Positions 1-8,128 of a DNA stretch of 19,243 nt are shown here, piece after piece. A model generated the notes under the pieces. That model was not told where the DNA came from, did no database searches, and saw only the letters and a program-made list of their open reading frames with translations. Origin of the DNA: Oscillospiraceae bacterium (GTDB taxonomy: Bacteria; Bacillota; Clostridia; Oscillospirales; Ruminococcaceae); assembly GCA_029098085.1 (NCBI GenBank), contig JAQXNQ010000273.1, positions 1-19,243 of the forward strand, read 5' to 3'. Position 1 is the stretch's first letter. Every line of letters starts with the position of its first letter. Both the position numbers and the translations under genes were made by a program.

Positions 1-309
1 CTGATTGTGAAGAAAACTCCCGGCGAGGTGGTCTACACCGCCATGCGCAATCAGCGGACGGATTTCCCGGTCATCACCTGCGCCCTGTCGAATATTGGCG
101 GGGAATACCGGGCGGTCATCGGCGCGCGGCCTGCCAAGGCCGTGGTCATCCGGGATGAACTGGGCTTGATGCCCGATGGAAAGGCCTTTGCCGCCTATGT
201 GGCGGAAAACGCCCCCGTGGACAGCAATATTCGCGGCAACGCAGCCTACCGCACCCATCTGATCCGGGTGCTTGTGGAGCGGGCCGCAAAAGAACTGGGA
301 GGAATGTAA
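1..309 (+). CDS. Molybdenum hydroxylase FAD-binding subunit, C-terminal part (5' end outside window)
   Basis: This is the last ~102 residues of the flavoprotein subunit of a xanthine dehydrogenase/CO dehydrogenase-type molybdenum hydroxylase. The frame is open from base 1, so the gene is cut by the window edge. What remains fits the CO-dehydrogenase flavoprotein C-terminal domain: a 'Q/R-R-TDFPVITCALS' strand, a 'VIGARPAKAV' segment and the closing 'N-AAYRTHLIRVLVERA' helix that is conserved in this family. In the complete enzyme this subunit carries FAD and passes electrons from the [2Fe-2S] subunit to the final acceptor. It is followed without a gap by the iron-sulfur subunit (stop TAA at 307-309, next ATG at 310), so the two are translationally coupled. 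The substrate cannot be told from this fragment. Confidence 0.88.
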   Translation: MIVKKTPGEVVYTAMRNQRTDFPVITCALSNIGGEYRAVIGARPAKAVVIRDELGLMPDGKAFAAYVAENAPVDSNIRGNAAYRTHLIRVLVERAAKELGGM

Positions 310-795
310 ATGGACATCAAGTTGAAACTCAACGGAAAAGCGATTTCCGCCCAGTGTGACGCCGACACCATTCTGCTGGACTTTCTGAGAGATCACGGCT
401 GTTACAGTGTGAAGCGGGGCTGCGACACCTCCAACTGCGGCCTGTGCACCGTGCTGATGGACGGCACGCCCATTCTGTCCTGCTCCATGCTGGCCGCCCG
501 GGCCGATGGACACAGCATCCAGACGCTGGAGGGGCTGCAGCAGGAGGCCGCGGATTTCGTCGGCTTTATCGCCGACCAGGGCGCCGATCAGTGCGGCTTC
601 TGCAACCCCGGCTTTGTCATGAATACCATCGCCCTGCTGCGGGAAAATCCCGATCCCACCGACGACGAGATCAAAGCCTATCTGGCGGGCAACCTCTGCC
701 GCTGCTCCGGCTATGACGGACAGCTCCGGGGCATCCGCGCCTATCTCAGCAGCCGCAAAAGCAAAGGAGGCTCTCATGGAACAGAAACCGTATAA
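310..795 (+). CDS. Molybdenum hydroxylase [2Fe-2S] subunit (XdhC/CoxS-like)
   Basis: A 161-residue small subunit of a xanthine-dehydrogenase-family enzyme, the usual size. It carries two [2Fe-2S] clusters that shuttle electrons from the molybdenum site to FAD. The plant-ferredoxin-type cluster ligands are visible as C38, C43, C46 and C58 (GC-x4-CGLC). The second cluster has C95-GF-C98 and C130-R-C132 within the family signature 'GNLCRCSGY'. The loop reads GCDTSNCGLC rather than the more common GCGEGECGAC, a form I associate with anaerobe enzymes. ATG 310 directly follows the upstream stop and has GGAGG at 299-303. Its last 20 bases overlap the start of the molybdopterin subunit gene. Confidence 0.95.
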   Translation: MDIKLKLNGKAISAQCDADTILLDFLRDHGCYSVKRGCDTSNCGLCTVLMDGTPILSCSMLAARADGHSIQTLEGLQQEAADFVGFIADQGADQCGFCNPGFVMNTIALLRENPDPTDDEIKAYLAGNLCRCSGYDGQLRGIRAYLSSRKSKGGSHGTETV

Positions 796-3070
796 AGCCG
801 TCGGCAAGGCCGTCCGCAAGAAGGACTCCATGCAGCTTCTGCTGGGAAGGCCCGTCTATACCGATGACATCACCCCCCGGGACGCGCTGGCGGTGAAAAT
901 CCTGCGCAGCCCCCACGCCAACGCCATTGTGCAGGAAATCAACACCGCCGTAGCCAAAAAGGTGCCCGGCGTCGTGGACATCTACACCTGGGAGGATGTC
1001 CCCCAAACCCGTTTTGCCATCGCCGGTCAGACCTTTCCCGAACCTTCCCCCTATGACCGGCTGATCCTCGACCGTCATGTGCGGTTCAGCGGAGACGCGG
1101 TAGCCATCATCGCCGCCGAAACCGAAAAGGCCGCTCTGAAGGCCATGAAGCTGATCAAGGTGAAGTACCAGGTGCTGGAAGCGGTACTGGATTTCCGCAC
1201 CGCCAAAGACAGTGCCACGCTGGTGCATCCGGAGGAGGATTGGGAGCCTCCCTGCGAGGTGGGCGGCGACAACCGGCGGAATCTGGTGGCCAGCGGCAGC
1301 AGCGGGGACGGCGATGTAGACGGTGTTCTGGCCGACTGTGACCTGGTCATCGACCGCACCTACCACACCCGGGCCTTCAACCAGGCCATGATGGAGCCCT
1401 TCATCACCTATACCGAGCTGGATCGCTACGGGCGGCTCCATGTGATCTCCTCCACCCAGATCGTCTTCCACACCCGGCGCATCCTGTCCCGGGCGCTGGG
1501 CATTCCCAAGAGCCGCATCCGGGTGGAAAAGCCTCGCATCGGCGGCGGCTTCGGCGCCAAGCAGACGGCGGTCTGTGAGGTCTATCCCGCCTTTGTCACC
1601 CTGAAAACCGGACGGCCCGCCAAGATCACCTATACCCGGGAGGAAGCCCAGATCGCCGGCTCTCCCCGGCATGAGATGGAAATCCGGGTGCGGCTGGGCG
1701 CCGATCAAGACGGCAAAATCCGGGCGCTGGATCTGTACACCCTGTCCAACACCGGCGCCTACGGCGAACACGGCCCCACCACCGTCGGCCTGTCCGGTCA
1801 CAAGTCCATTCCCCTGTACAGCGGCTCACTGGAGGCTTACCGCTTCAGCTATGACGTGGTCTACACCAACCATCAGGCGGCGGGCGCCTACCGCGGCTAC
1901 GGCGCGACTCAGGGCATTTTTGCGGTTGAATCCGCCGTCAACGAGCTGGCGGAGCGGCTGGGCATGGATCCCACCGTTCTCCGCGACCGGAATATGGTTC
2001 GGGAAGGCATGGTCATGCCCGCCTATTACGGCGAGCTGGCCAACGCCTGCGCATTGGATCGCTGCATGGAGCACTGCCGGCAGATCTTCGGCTGGGAGGA
2101 AAAATATCCGGTTCGGGATATGGGAGACGGAAAGGTGCGCGCCGCCGGTGTGGCCATGGCCATGCAGGGCAGCGGCATCTCGGGCGTGGATGTGGGCTCC
2201 GCCACCGTCAAGCTCAGCGAGGACGGCACCTATAACCTGATCATCGGCGCGGCGGACATGGGCACCGGCTGCGATACGATTCTGGCTCAGATGGTGGCCG
2301 AATTCATGGAGTGCGAGGTGGATGACGTGGCGGTCTTCGGCGCGGACACCGACGCCTCTCCCTACGATTCCGGCTCCTACGCTTCCTCCACCACCTATAT
2401 CACCGGCAAGGCTGTGGAAAAGGCCTGCACCCAGCTGAAAAGCCGGCTCTGCGCCATCGCTGCGGAGATGCTGGGCTGCAGCGCAGAGGAAATGATCTTC
2501 GAAGGCGATCTGGTTCGCCGGAGCAGCACCGGGCAGACCGTCTCCCTGACCGACATCGCCTACCGGACCCAGGCGGGCAGCCTGACCGCCGCCGAAGCTA
2601 CGGCCACCCACTCCTCCCCTGTCTCTCCGCCCCCCTTCATGGTCGGTATGGTGGAGATTGAGCTGGACAGGCTCACCGGTCTGGTGACCATTCTGGACTA
2701 CAAGGCGGTGGTGGACTGCGGCATTCCCATCAACCCGGCCCTGGCCAGGATTCAGGCCGAGGGCGGTATCGTCCAGGGCATCGGCCACACCCTGATGGAG
2801 AATGTGACCTATAACGCCAGCGGCCTCCCCATCGAGTCCTCCTTCATGCAGTACAAGCTGCCCACCCGTCTGGACATGGGCAGGCTGCAGGTGGAATTTG
2901 AGCAGAGCTATGAGCCCACCGGGCCCTTCGGAGCCAAATCCATCGGTGAGATTGTCATCAATACCCCGGCCCCCGCCATCGCCCACGCCATCTACCGGGC
3001 TACCGGCGTTTGGCACCGGGAGCTGCCCATCACGCCGGAAGCCATCGCCATGGCGGATAGACAGGAATAA
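776..3070 (+). CDS. Molybdenum hydroxylase molybdopterin-binding subunit (XdhA/CoxL-like)
   Basis: A 764-residue catalytic subunit of a xanthine-dehydrogenase-family enzyme; it hydroxylates a substrate, usually a purine or other N-heterocycle, using water. Family motifs are in the expected order: the glycine-rich GGGFGAK from residue 256 (cofactor domain), GAYRGYGATQG from G370, and near the C-terminus GPFGAKSIGE, whose E725 corresponds to the catalytic glutamate. The start at 776 is chosen because AAAGGAGG (763-770) sits correctly before it; an earlier in-frame ATG at 713 lies inside the upstream gene with no ribosome site. The gene overlaps the iron-sulfur subunit gene by 20 bp and is the last of its operon. 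GAYRGYGATQG differs from the AYRGAGRP loop of CO dehydrogenase, so a CO oxidiser is unlikely. Purine hydroxylase is a reasonable guess, but the exact substrate is unknown. Confidence 0.95.
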   Translation: MEQKPYKAVGKAVRKKDSMQLLLGRPVYTDDITPRDALAVKILRSPHANAIVQEINTAVAKKVPGVVDIYTWEDVPQTRFAIAGQTFPEPSPYDRLILDRHVRFSGDAVAIIAAETEKAALKAMKLIKVKYQVLEAVLDFRTAKDSATLVHPEEDWEPPCEVGGDNRRNLVASGSSGDGDVDGVLADCDLVIDRTYHTRAFNQAMMEPFITYTELDRYGRLHVISSTQIVFHTRRILSRALGIPKSRIRVEKPRIGGGFGAKQTAVCEVYPAFVTLKTGRPAKITYTREEAQIAGSPRHEMEIRVRLGADQDGKIRALDLYTLSNTGAYGEHGPTTVGLSGHKSIPLYSGSLEAYRFSYDVVYTNHQAAGAYRGYGATQGIFAVESAVNELAERLGMDPTVLRDRNMVREGMVMPAYYGELANACALDRCMEHCRQIFGWEEKYPVRDMGDGKVRAAGVAMAMQGSGISGVDVGSATVKLSEDGTYNLIIGAADMGTGCDTILAQMVAEFMECEVDDVAVFGADTDASPYDSGSYASSTTYITGKAVEKACTQLKSRLCAIAAEMLGCSAEEMIFEGDLVRRSSTGQTVSLTDIAYRTQAGSLTAAEATATHSSPVSPPPFMVGMVEIELDRLTGLVTILDYKAVVDCGIPINPALARIQAEGGIVQGIGHTLMENVTYNASGLPIESSFMQYKLPTRLDMGRLQVEFEQSYEPTGPFGAKSIGEIVINTPAPAIAHAIYRATGVWHRELPITPEAIAMADRQE

Positions 3071-3078
3071 ACGCACGC

Positions 3079-3113
3079 AAAAACGGCCGGAGGCAGTACC
3101 TCCGGCCGTTTTT
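3079..3113. terminator. Bidirectional rho-independent terminator between convergent operons
   Basis: A perfect inverted repeat: 10 GC-rich pairs (CGGCCGGAGG with CCTCCGGCCG) extended by five A-T pairs, around a 5-base loop. The A-run on the left and T-run on the right give a U-tract in either direction. It begins 9 bases after the molybdopterin subunit stop on the + strand and lies ~19 bases beyond the end of the leftward operon, so it can end both transcripts. Confidence 0.93.
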
Positions 3114-3131
3114 ATGCCGCAACCGAATGAT

Positions 3132-3611
3132 TTACGCCCAGGAATCCTCCGCTGCCGGCATGCGGATGCCGGACAGAATGCTGGAGTATTCCCACAGGTA
3201 CCAGTAATTGCCCTTCTGACGCAGCTTGATGGGACGGGGAGAATCCGCGCCCGTCGTTTTCAGATAAACGCGGAGATAGCCGGGCTCAACGTCCTGCGGT
3301 CTGGGATCAGGCAGCACCTGCAGCGTGTAGGGCTGCGTGGGGGTGTAGCCGTTCTGAGGCGTGGCGCCGTCAAAATAGGCCAGCGGCAGATAGCTCTTAC
3401 CCCGCAGACGGTCCCGCAGGAACTGCACATCATAACCGCTCATGGGTCTCGGGCCCCGCAGAGCGTTCATGGCGGCCGTACCGGCGTCCTTGTCCTGATC
3501 AAACAGCTTCGCAGCAGCCAGAAACAGGGCACAGGTGGTCTCCGGGCGGGAAAGGTCGGCAGAAGTGTATTCCGCCGGATTGGTGGGGAATGTGTACAGG
3601 GTGATCTGCAT
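3132..3611 (-). CDS. Small uncharacterised protein, DUF6935-like
   Basis: A 159-residue protein with no signal peptide, membrane segment or zinc motif, so probably cytoplasmic. The C-terminal half ('LPLAYFDGATPQNGYTP', then 'GADSPRPIKLRQKGNYWYLWEYSSILSGIR', ending in 'EDSWA') matches what I remember of the DUF6935 family. That recall needs a profile search to confirm, and no function is known to me. The start is well supported: AAAGGAGG lies 6 bases before ATG. It begins 14 bp after the stop of the large lipoprotein gene and is the last gene of the long leftward operon, ending just before the shared terminator. Its position ties it to the zinc-ribbon/SPFH module, not to the molybdenum enzyme. 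Confidence 0.85.
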   Translation of the reverse strand: MQITLYTFPTNPAEYTSADLSRPETTCALFLAAAKLFDQDKDAGTAAMNALRGPRPMSGYDVQFLRDRLRGKSYLPLAYFDGATPQNGYTPTQPYTLQVLPDPRPQDVEPGYLRVYLKTTGADSPRPIKLRQKGNYWYLWEYSSILSGIRMPAAEDSWA

Positions 3612-3625
3612 AATGGTTCCTCCTT

Positions 3626-5296
3626 TTAGCCTGCAGCTCCGGAAAACGGATACAGGATTTGATAATACCAGTCGGCTTGATAATTCCAGTAGTCCTCATC
3701 TGCCAGGGATCCAATACAAGCCGCCACCGCAAGCTCGCCGTTATCATCGACGAAAACCGGCCGGTCCATATTGACAGCTTCACTGGAGAGGGTCCAGTTC
3801 AGGGCTTCATCATAACGCGTGTCATCGGCATGCCCCGCGTTTTCTTCCATGAAAAAGGTCTCCGCTGCAGCCTGCAGGGCATCCAGGAATTCCTTCTCCG
3901 AAAGGCCCATCCGCTTGACCACCTCCGCAGTGGACAGACGTTTATTGGTGTTCACATCATAGTTATAGGCTGCAACGAAGGTGCGGTCCTGAATGGTCCG
4001 GCTCCAGATCATCAGGGATTGTATGCCGTTCCATTCTCCGGTAATGTAATTGATCTCGGTATGGAAAACCTCACCGCCGTTTTCGGCATTGGCCGTATCA
4101 TCCCAGGCAGCCTGGCCGAAGTACTGGTCGATATCCTCGTTGATGGCAAGCAGCTCGGGGAAGCCGTCCGCATCGTAGATAAAGGGCAGACAGTAGGAAT
4201 ATCTCTGCTGCTTCCCGTCCGCATCGGTATATGTGCCTTCCAGCAGGGCACCCTCGCCGATCCGGCAAAGCAGCGCATCCGTGGAAAATCCGGTCGTGAA
4301 GGCTTCGCTGCACCGGGAAAAATCATTCTCCGGCTGGATAAAGACATCGCCGTAAAGATCTGATGCAGACAGAGCGTCTCCTTCCACAGCACAGCTCAGC
4401 GACAGAGTGACGGGCCCCAGATCATTGGATTCGCCGATCCACTCTCCCAGGCACTGAATCTGTTTGCTGCGGCCGTCATAGACCCACGCGCCGGTAAAGG
4501 CTTTGGCGGGCTTATGCTTCTCCTGATAAAAATAGATCATCGAGCCGTCTTCTTCAAAGGACAGCAGCGAGACATACTCCTCCGTATGCTTTGTCCACTG
4601 ACCGACAACGTCTTCACTTCGCTGCGGATCACTGACCTGCTGCTTCAATTGGGCGAGCAGCTCCTCCGTCTGTGGATGCAGGCCGGTCAGAGAGGAATCC
4701 AGCACATACTCCTTCGCCGGATCTTCTCCCCGGCTCAGAACGACGCCGTTTTCCTTCATCGCAGCCCAGCATTCCTTCGCTCCGCTGCTGTATGCGGTCA
4801 GAGAGTAGCCGGAAGAGTAGCTCTGAGCCATTCCCATGGCGCAGAGGGGCTCCGCCTCCGGCGTGGTTTCCGGATCCGGCCAGAACTCATCCATGCTGAC
4901 ATACATCGGATTTTCATACTGTCCGGGCATACAGCCGCCGTATTCCAGCAGCAGTACATCGCCAAAGGCATGAATCTGCAGGATTTCCTCAAACTCAGGG
5001 TTTTCTTCCCCACTGTCCAGACGATATACACCCTCCAGCAGCGCAAACCGCTCATACTTCCCCGTCTCCTGCGTCTCTCCGGAAGCGGACTGCGGATCGT
5101 CCGGTTCCTGTCCGGAGGAGGTCGGAGCCGGCTTTTTGGAACCGCTCTGCTCACCGGAAGAGCTGACCGGCTCGCTGGATGCTCCGCTCTGGGTTTGGTC
5201 AATCAGGTCCTTCAGGCCGGTACCGTTCGTATCTCCACAGCCGGAAAGGCTCAGCAGCAAAGACGCCGCCAGTGCCAGCGCCGTCAAACGTTTCAT
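3626..5296 (-). CDS. Large surface lipoprotein with a DUF4163/RsiV-like C-terminal region
   Basis: A 556-residue predicted lipoprotein. Residues 1-20 form a type II signal peptide with lipobox LSGC, so C20 would be acylated and the protein held on the outer face of the membrane. A Ser/Thr/Pro/Glu-rich linker (~30-75) follows. The middle region has a lipocalin-like stretch beginning 'GQWTKHTEEYVSLLSFEEDGS'. The C-terminal third ('YCLPFIYDADG...LLAINEDIDQYF', later 'LSTAEVVKRMG') resembles the DUF4163/DUF3298 domains of extracellular anti-sigma and deacetylase proteins; this is a weak, by-eye match. ATG 5296 is preferred over an upstream in-frame start because GGAGGAAA precedes it and the signal peptide then begins correctly. 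It lies 77 bp after the zinc-ribbon repeat gene, with an inverted repeat in that gap. The function is unknown; an envelope sensor or binding protein is inferred. Confidence 0.85.
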   Translation of the reverse strand: MKRLTALALAASLLLSLSGCGDTNGTGLKDLIDQTQSGASSEPVSSSGEQSGSKKPAPTSSGQEPDDPQSASGETQETGKYERFALLEGVYRLDSGEENPEFEEILQIHAFGDVLLLEYGGCMPGQYENPMYVSMDEFWPDPETTPEAEPLCAMGMAQSYSSGYSLTAYSSGAKECWAAMKENGVVLSRGEDPAKEYVLDSSLTGLHPQTEELLAQLKQQVSDPQRSEDVVGQWTKHTEEYVSLLSFEEDGSMIYFYQEKHKPAKAFTGAWVYDGRSKQIQCLGEWIGESNDLGPVTLSLSCAVEGDALSASDLYGDVFIQPENDFSRCSEAFTTGFSTDALLCRIGEGALLEGTYTDADGKQQRYSYCLPFIYDADGFPELLAINEDIDQYFGQAAWDDTANAENGGEVFHTEINYITGEWNGIQSLMIWSRTIQDRTFVAAYNYDVNTNKRLSTAEVVKRMGLSEKEFLDALQAAAETFFMEENAGHADDTRYDEALNWTLSSEAVNMDRPVFVDDNGELAVAACIGSLADEDYWNYQADWYYQILYPFSGAAG

Positions 5297-5312
5297 TGCA
5301 TTTCCTCCCGTG

Positions 5313-5343
5313 TCCGGAGCAGCGCAGCATACGCTGCTCCGGA
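5313..5343 (-). promoter_or_regulatory. Strong mRNA hairpin just upstream of the lipoprotein gene
   Basis: A perfect 12-bp inverted repeat (TCCGGAGCAGCG with CGCTGCTCCGGA) around a 7-base loop lies in the 77-bp gap between two operon genes. In the leftward transcript it ends about 8 bases before the GGAGG of the lipoprotein gene. No U-tract follows, so it is not a normal terminator. It may protect an mRNA end, be a processing site, or lower translation of the gene behind it. Confidence 0.5.
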
Positions 5344-5373
5344 ACCAATGGCCGTTTTTCAGAATGCGCAGCA

Positions 5374-7290
5374 TTATTCGTACATGCCGAAGGACTCGGG
5401 CATCTCTTCGCCCGCCTTGATTTTGGGCAGATACCAGTCCTCATAATACAGCGGCATCATGTCGTCATAGGGCATATAAGTGGTGTCCGCCGTCTTTACA
5501 TCCTCCCAGTCCATGCCCCAAGGCCGGAGATAGATGGAGTAGCTCAGGCTGCTGCCCTCGGGATCAGACCAGTCTCCCGAAATGCAGATCATGTGGTCCA
5601 ACTCGCTGACATCCGACAGGCCGGGATCCACAATCCAGTCAGCATACTCCATCTCACAGCCAAGGAAATTGCCGGTTTCGGACATGAAGGATCCGGCTTC
5701 CGTCACGCCGGTATAAAAGCCGATCGTCGCATAGCCGATGCATCCGCCGGGCTCACAGGTGTCGTCCCAGATCTCAATATAGCCGGTTTCATCGGCGTAG
5801 ACCTCAATCGCCGCGCAGACATCCCAGCAGGAGCCGGCCAGTTCTCCCGCAGCGCCTTCTGCCGAGTCAATCACCCACCAGCCGTACCAGCCGCCGCCCC
5901 ACCAGTCCGTCGTATCGACCGGATCGGGTTCGCTGCCATTGCTGCCGCCGGCCTGAACGGTGCCGGCTGTGGGAGGAGTGCCCTCGCCGCGGACGTAGAC
6001 CAGGGTGTCGCCGTCCATCTTCACCAGAAGCTGATCGTCCTTCATCGTATAGGTCAGGTCGGTGGTGCCTTCCGGATCGGTGGCGGAGATTTTTCCGTTG
6101 CCCCAGGTCAGGGACATAGGTTCGCCAAACACCATCTCACCGGTGCCGTCTGCCTTCAGATTGACATAGAACTCCAGACCCAGTTCCTTATACTCCTTCA
6201 CCGTGGCCTCATCCAGGGCCCGTCCCGGATCGTCGCTGTCGCAGCGCAGCAGCGTCCAGTAGCCGGCCTCTGTGCCGGCAGCCGTACCGGTGGAGGTGGT
6301 GCCGGAAGTGCCGGAAGAGGTGGTGCCGGAGGTCCCCGACGGGCCGGAAGCGGTTCCTTCCTTCTGGAAGGTATAAACCAGTCCAGCGAATTCAATGGTC
6401 ACAACGCCGTCCTTCAGGGTTCCCGTAAAGGTATCCGAGCCCTGCTTGATGGTGAGCTTTTCTCCATCCAGCGTCCATTTGCCGCTGAAGGTCTCGCCCA
6501 GAATGCAGAGCTTGACCCTTCCGCCAACTTTCAGCTCCAGCCATTCGCCGTCCGGCTTCTGCTGCTTGCCATCCACCACGCAGGAAACGCTCTCATAGCG
6601 TCCCAGATTGGGATCCGCCTTGGCCTTTCCGCCCAGCACCAGGACAAGGCCGACCACGACCGCGATCACCACCGCTGCCGCGATGCCGATCACGGCGATC
6701 AGCAGGCCCTTTTTGCCGCCGGATTTCTTTTGCTTCGGCGCGCCGGGGGAAGTGCCGGCCGGAGGTGCTCCCGCAGACTTGCCCGAAGAACCCTTTCCCT
6801 TGCCGTCCTCTGGCGTCAGCTGGGCAAAGCCGCCCTTTTCCTGAGGCGGGGTCTGCTGGGTGGGAGGAGTATAATAACCCTGCTGAGCGGGAGGCGTGTA
6901 GCCCTGCTGAGCGGGAGGCGTGTAACCCTGCTGAGCGGGAGACGTGTAGCCCTGCTGGGCAGGGGGCGTGTCGTTCTGCTGAGCGGGAGGGGTGTAACCC
7001 TGCTGGGCAGGAGGGGTGTAGCCCTGCTGAGCGGGAGGGGTGTAGTCTTGCTGGGCAGGAGGGGTGTAGTCCTGCTGGGCAGGAGGGGTGTAGCCCTGCT
7101 GGGCAGGAGGGGTGTAGCCCTGCTGAGCGGGAGGGGTGTAGCCCTGCTGAGCGGGAGGGGTGTAGTCCTGCTCAGGGGGCGTATACGCCGGTGCAGAGGG
7201 CTGCTGGGCTTCCTGGATTCTCTGTCCGCACTCGGTACAGAATTTGACTCCGTCCGGCAGCTGCGCACCGCAATTGCTGCAAAATTTCAT
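5374..7290 (-). CDS. Zinc-ribbon, proline/glutamine-repeat, single-pass membrane protein with extracellular lipocalin-like domains
   Basis: A 638-residue membrane protein with clear modules. Residues 4-21 form a zinc ribbon (C4, C7, C18, C21: CSNCG-x10-CTECG). Residues 36-146 are about 14 copies of an octapeptide YTPPAQQG. A lysine-rich stretch leads to one transmembrane helix (~195-220). Outside follow two beta-rich lipocalin-like domains (~230-313 and ~345-445, the first with 'GKWTLDGEKLTIKQGSDTFTGTLKDG' character split by turns), a Ser/Gly/Thr linker between them, and an acidic, Trp/Tyr-rich C-terminal domain (~470-638). The ribbon should be cytoplasmic. The layout suggests a link between a cytoplasmic zinc-ribbon partner and the cell surface. 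The start has AAGGAGG 7 bases upstream; the gene begins 29 bp after the TPM gene. No full-length family is recognised. Confidence 0.9.
   Translation of the reverse strand: MKFCSNCGAQLPDGVKFCTECGQRIQEAQQPSAPAYTPPEQDYTPPAQQGYTPPAQQGYTPPAQQGYTPPAQQDYTPPAQQDYTPPAQQGYTPPAQQGYTPPAQQNDTPPAQQGYTSPAQQGYTPPAQQGYTPPAQQGYYTPPTQQTPPQEKGGFAQLTPEDGKGKGSSGKSAGAPPAGTSPGAPKQKKSGGKKGLLIAVIGIAAAVVIAVVVGLVLVLGGKAKADPNLGRYESVSCVVDGKQQKPDGEWLELKVGGRVKLCILGETFSGKWTLDGEKLTIKQGSDTFTGTLKDGVVTIEFAGLVYTFQKEGTASGPSGTSGTTSSGTSGTTSTGTAAGTEAGYWTLLRCDSDDPGRALDEATVKEYKELGLEFYVNLKADGTGEMVFGEPMSLTWGNGKISATDPEGTTDLTYTMKDDQLLVKMDGDTLVYVRGEGTPPTAGTVQAGGSNGSEPDPVDTTDWWGGGWYGWWVIDSAEGAAGELAGSCWDVCAAIEVYADETGYIEIWDDTCEPGGCIGYATIGFYTGVTEAGSFMSETGNFLGCEMEYADWIVDPGLSDVSELDHMICISGDWSDPEGSSLSYSIYLRPWGMDWEDVKTADTTYMPYDDMMPLYYEDWYLPKIKAGEEMPESFGMYE
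6853..7185 (-). repeat. 24-bp in-frame tandem repeat array (about 14 copies)
   Basis: Reading leftward, the DNA repeats a 24-base unit encoding Y-T-P-P-A-Q-Q-G. Twelve units are full length, flanked by a 7-residue variant (YTPPEQD) and a terminal YYTPPTQQ. Variation between copies is confined to few positions: the last residue is G, D or N, one unit starts with D, one has S for P, and silent A/G changes occur in the Ala codon. Copy number could change by slippage without breaking the frame. Confidence 0.93.
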
Positions 7291-7319
7291 GGTGTATCCT
7301 CCTTGTACTGTAACGGACC

Positions 7320-8114
7320 CTAAAACTTTCCGCTTCTGCCGGAAAAGCCGCTGCTGTCAACAGTGGTTCCGCCGGATTTGGACGAAGAGGACGCAATCTT
7401 CCTGCTGGTCCGGGTGGTGTGGGTGTAGCAGTCGCTGCGGCTGGTGATATTCAGTCCATCGGCCTGCAGATACCCTTCGGCGTTGGCCGCCTCATGAACC
7501 GCCTGTCTGGCCTGGAAACGCCAGGTCCGGCAGATCAGATAGCCCACGGCCGCCCCCAGCACCAGACTGACCAGGAAAACCATGCCCTTGCTGGTCTGGG
7601 AGCCCACATCGAAGGGCTTCCCCTCGCCGGCCATTTTCAGGAAGGTGGAGCAGGTATCCAGATAATCGCTGCAGCCGCTTGCCCAGTCATCCTCCGCAAA
7701 ATCGTCCAGGAACCGGTTGCTCATGTACTCGCTGCCGTAGTCGGTCAAAACGGTATTGCCGTATCCGTAGGCAATCAGCGCATAGTCCCGGTCCTCCATC
7801 GACAGAAGCAGCAGGATGCCGCTTTTGCTGTCTCCCCAGCCCAGATCGTTTTTGGTGTAAATCGTTTTGGCCACGTCGTAGACTGAGCCGCTTCCGTAGT
7901 CGGTGTAATCGTCCACCGTGACAAAATAGATGGCGCACTGATATTGGGACGAAAGCCCGGCAGCCTGCTCCTCAAAATCCGTCCATTCCTCCTCACTCAG
8001 CAGCGGAACCGTATCGCAGATATAGGGGATCCCGTCCCCGTCTGCTGCAGACACCGGCAGGCAGAAGCAGAAGAGAAGCAGAAAAGCCGAGCATAAAGAA
8101 ATCAATCGTTTCAT
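7320..8114 (-). CDS. TPM-domain membrane protein (YdjH-like)
   Basis: A 264-residue exported membrane protein. Residues 1-23 are a signal peptide ending VSA. Residues ~30-165 form a TPM (YgcG-type) domain with the expected elements 'LSEEEWTDFEEQAAGLS', 'AIYFVTVDDY', 'GILLLLSMEDRDYALIAYG' and a following 'FLDDFAEDDW' helix. A transmembrane helix (~177-195) is followed by a short Ser/Gly-rich cytoplasmic tail ending in 'SSGFSGRSGKF'. The start at 8114 is chosen because GAGGAGGGG precedes it and the signal peptide then begins; upstream in-frame sequence overlaps the neighbouring gene. In B. subtilis, the TPM protein YdjH works with YdjG to bring the SPFH protein YdjI to the membrane. All three types occur in this operon, so the same role is likely. 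It ends in TAG, unlike its neighbours. Confidence 0.9.
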   Translation of the reverse strand: MKRLISLCSAFLLLFCFCLPVSAADGDGIPYICDTVPLLSEEEWTDFEEQAAGLSSQYQCAIYFVTVDDYTDYGSGSVYDVAKTIYTKNDLGWGDSKSGILLLLSMEDRDYALIAYGYGNTVLTDYGSEYMSNRFLDDFAEDDWASGCSDYLDTCSTFLKMAGEGKPFDVGSQTSKGMVFLVSLVLGAAVGYLICRTWRFQARQAVHEAANAEGYLQADGLNITSRSDCYTHTTRTSRKIASSSSKSGGTTVDSSGFSGRSGKF

Positions 8115-8128
8115 GCTGTCCCCTCCTC

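Noticed and set aside
713..775. Earlier start for the molybdopterin subunit
   Set aside because: It has no ribosome site, lies inside the iron-sulfur subunit gene and would add a Ser/Ala-rich stretch not typical of the family, while 776 has AAAGGAGG.
746..3076. Long leftward frames opposite the molybdopterin subunit gene
   Set aside because: They lack ribosome sites and domains and arise from GC-rich codon bias in the true + strand gene.
6853..7185. CRISPR-like array
   Set aside because: The 24-bp units are directly adjacent with no unique spacers, and they stay in frame within a protein gene.
5179..7323. A 714-codon open frame on the + strand across the repeat gene
   Set aside because: It is antisense to the zinc-ribbon repeat gene, has no ribosome site, and much of it (LLSGRRV-type repeats) simply mirrors the 24-bp array. 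Its opposite strand encodes recognisable domains.
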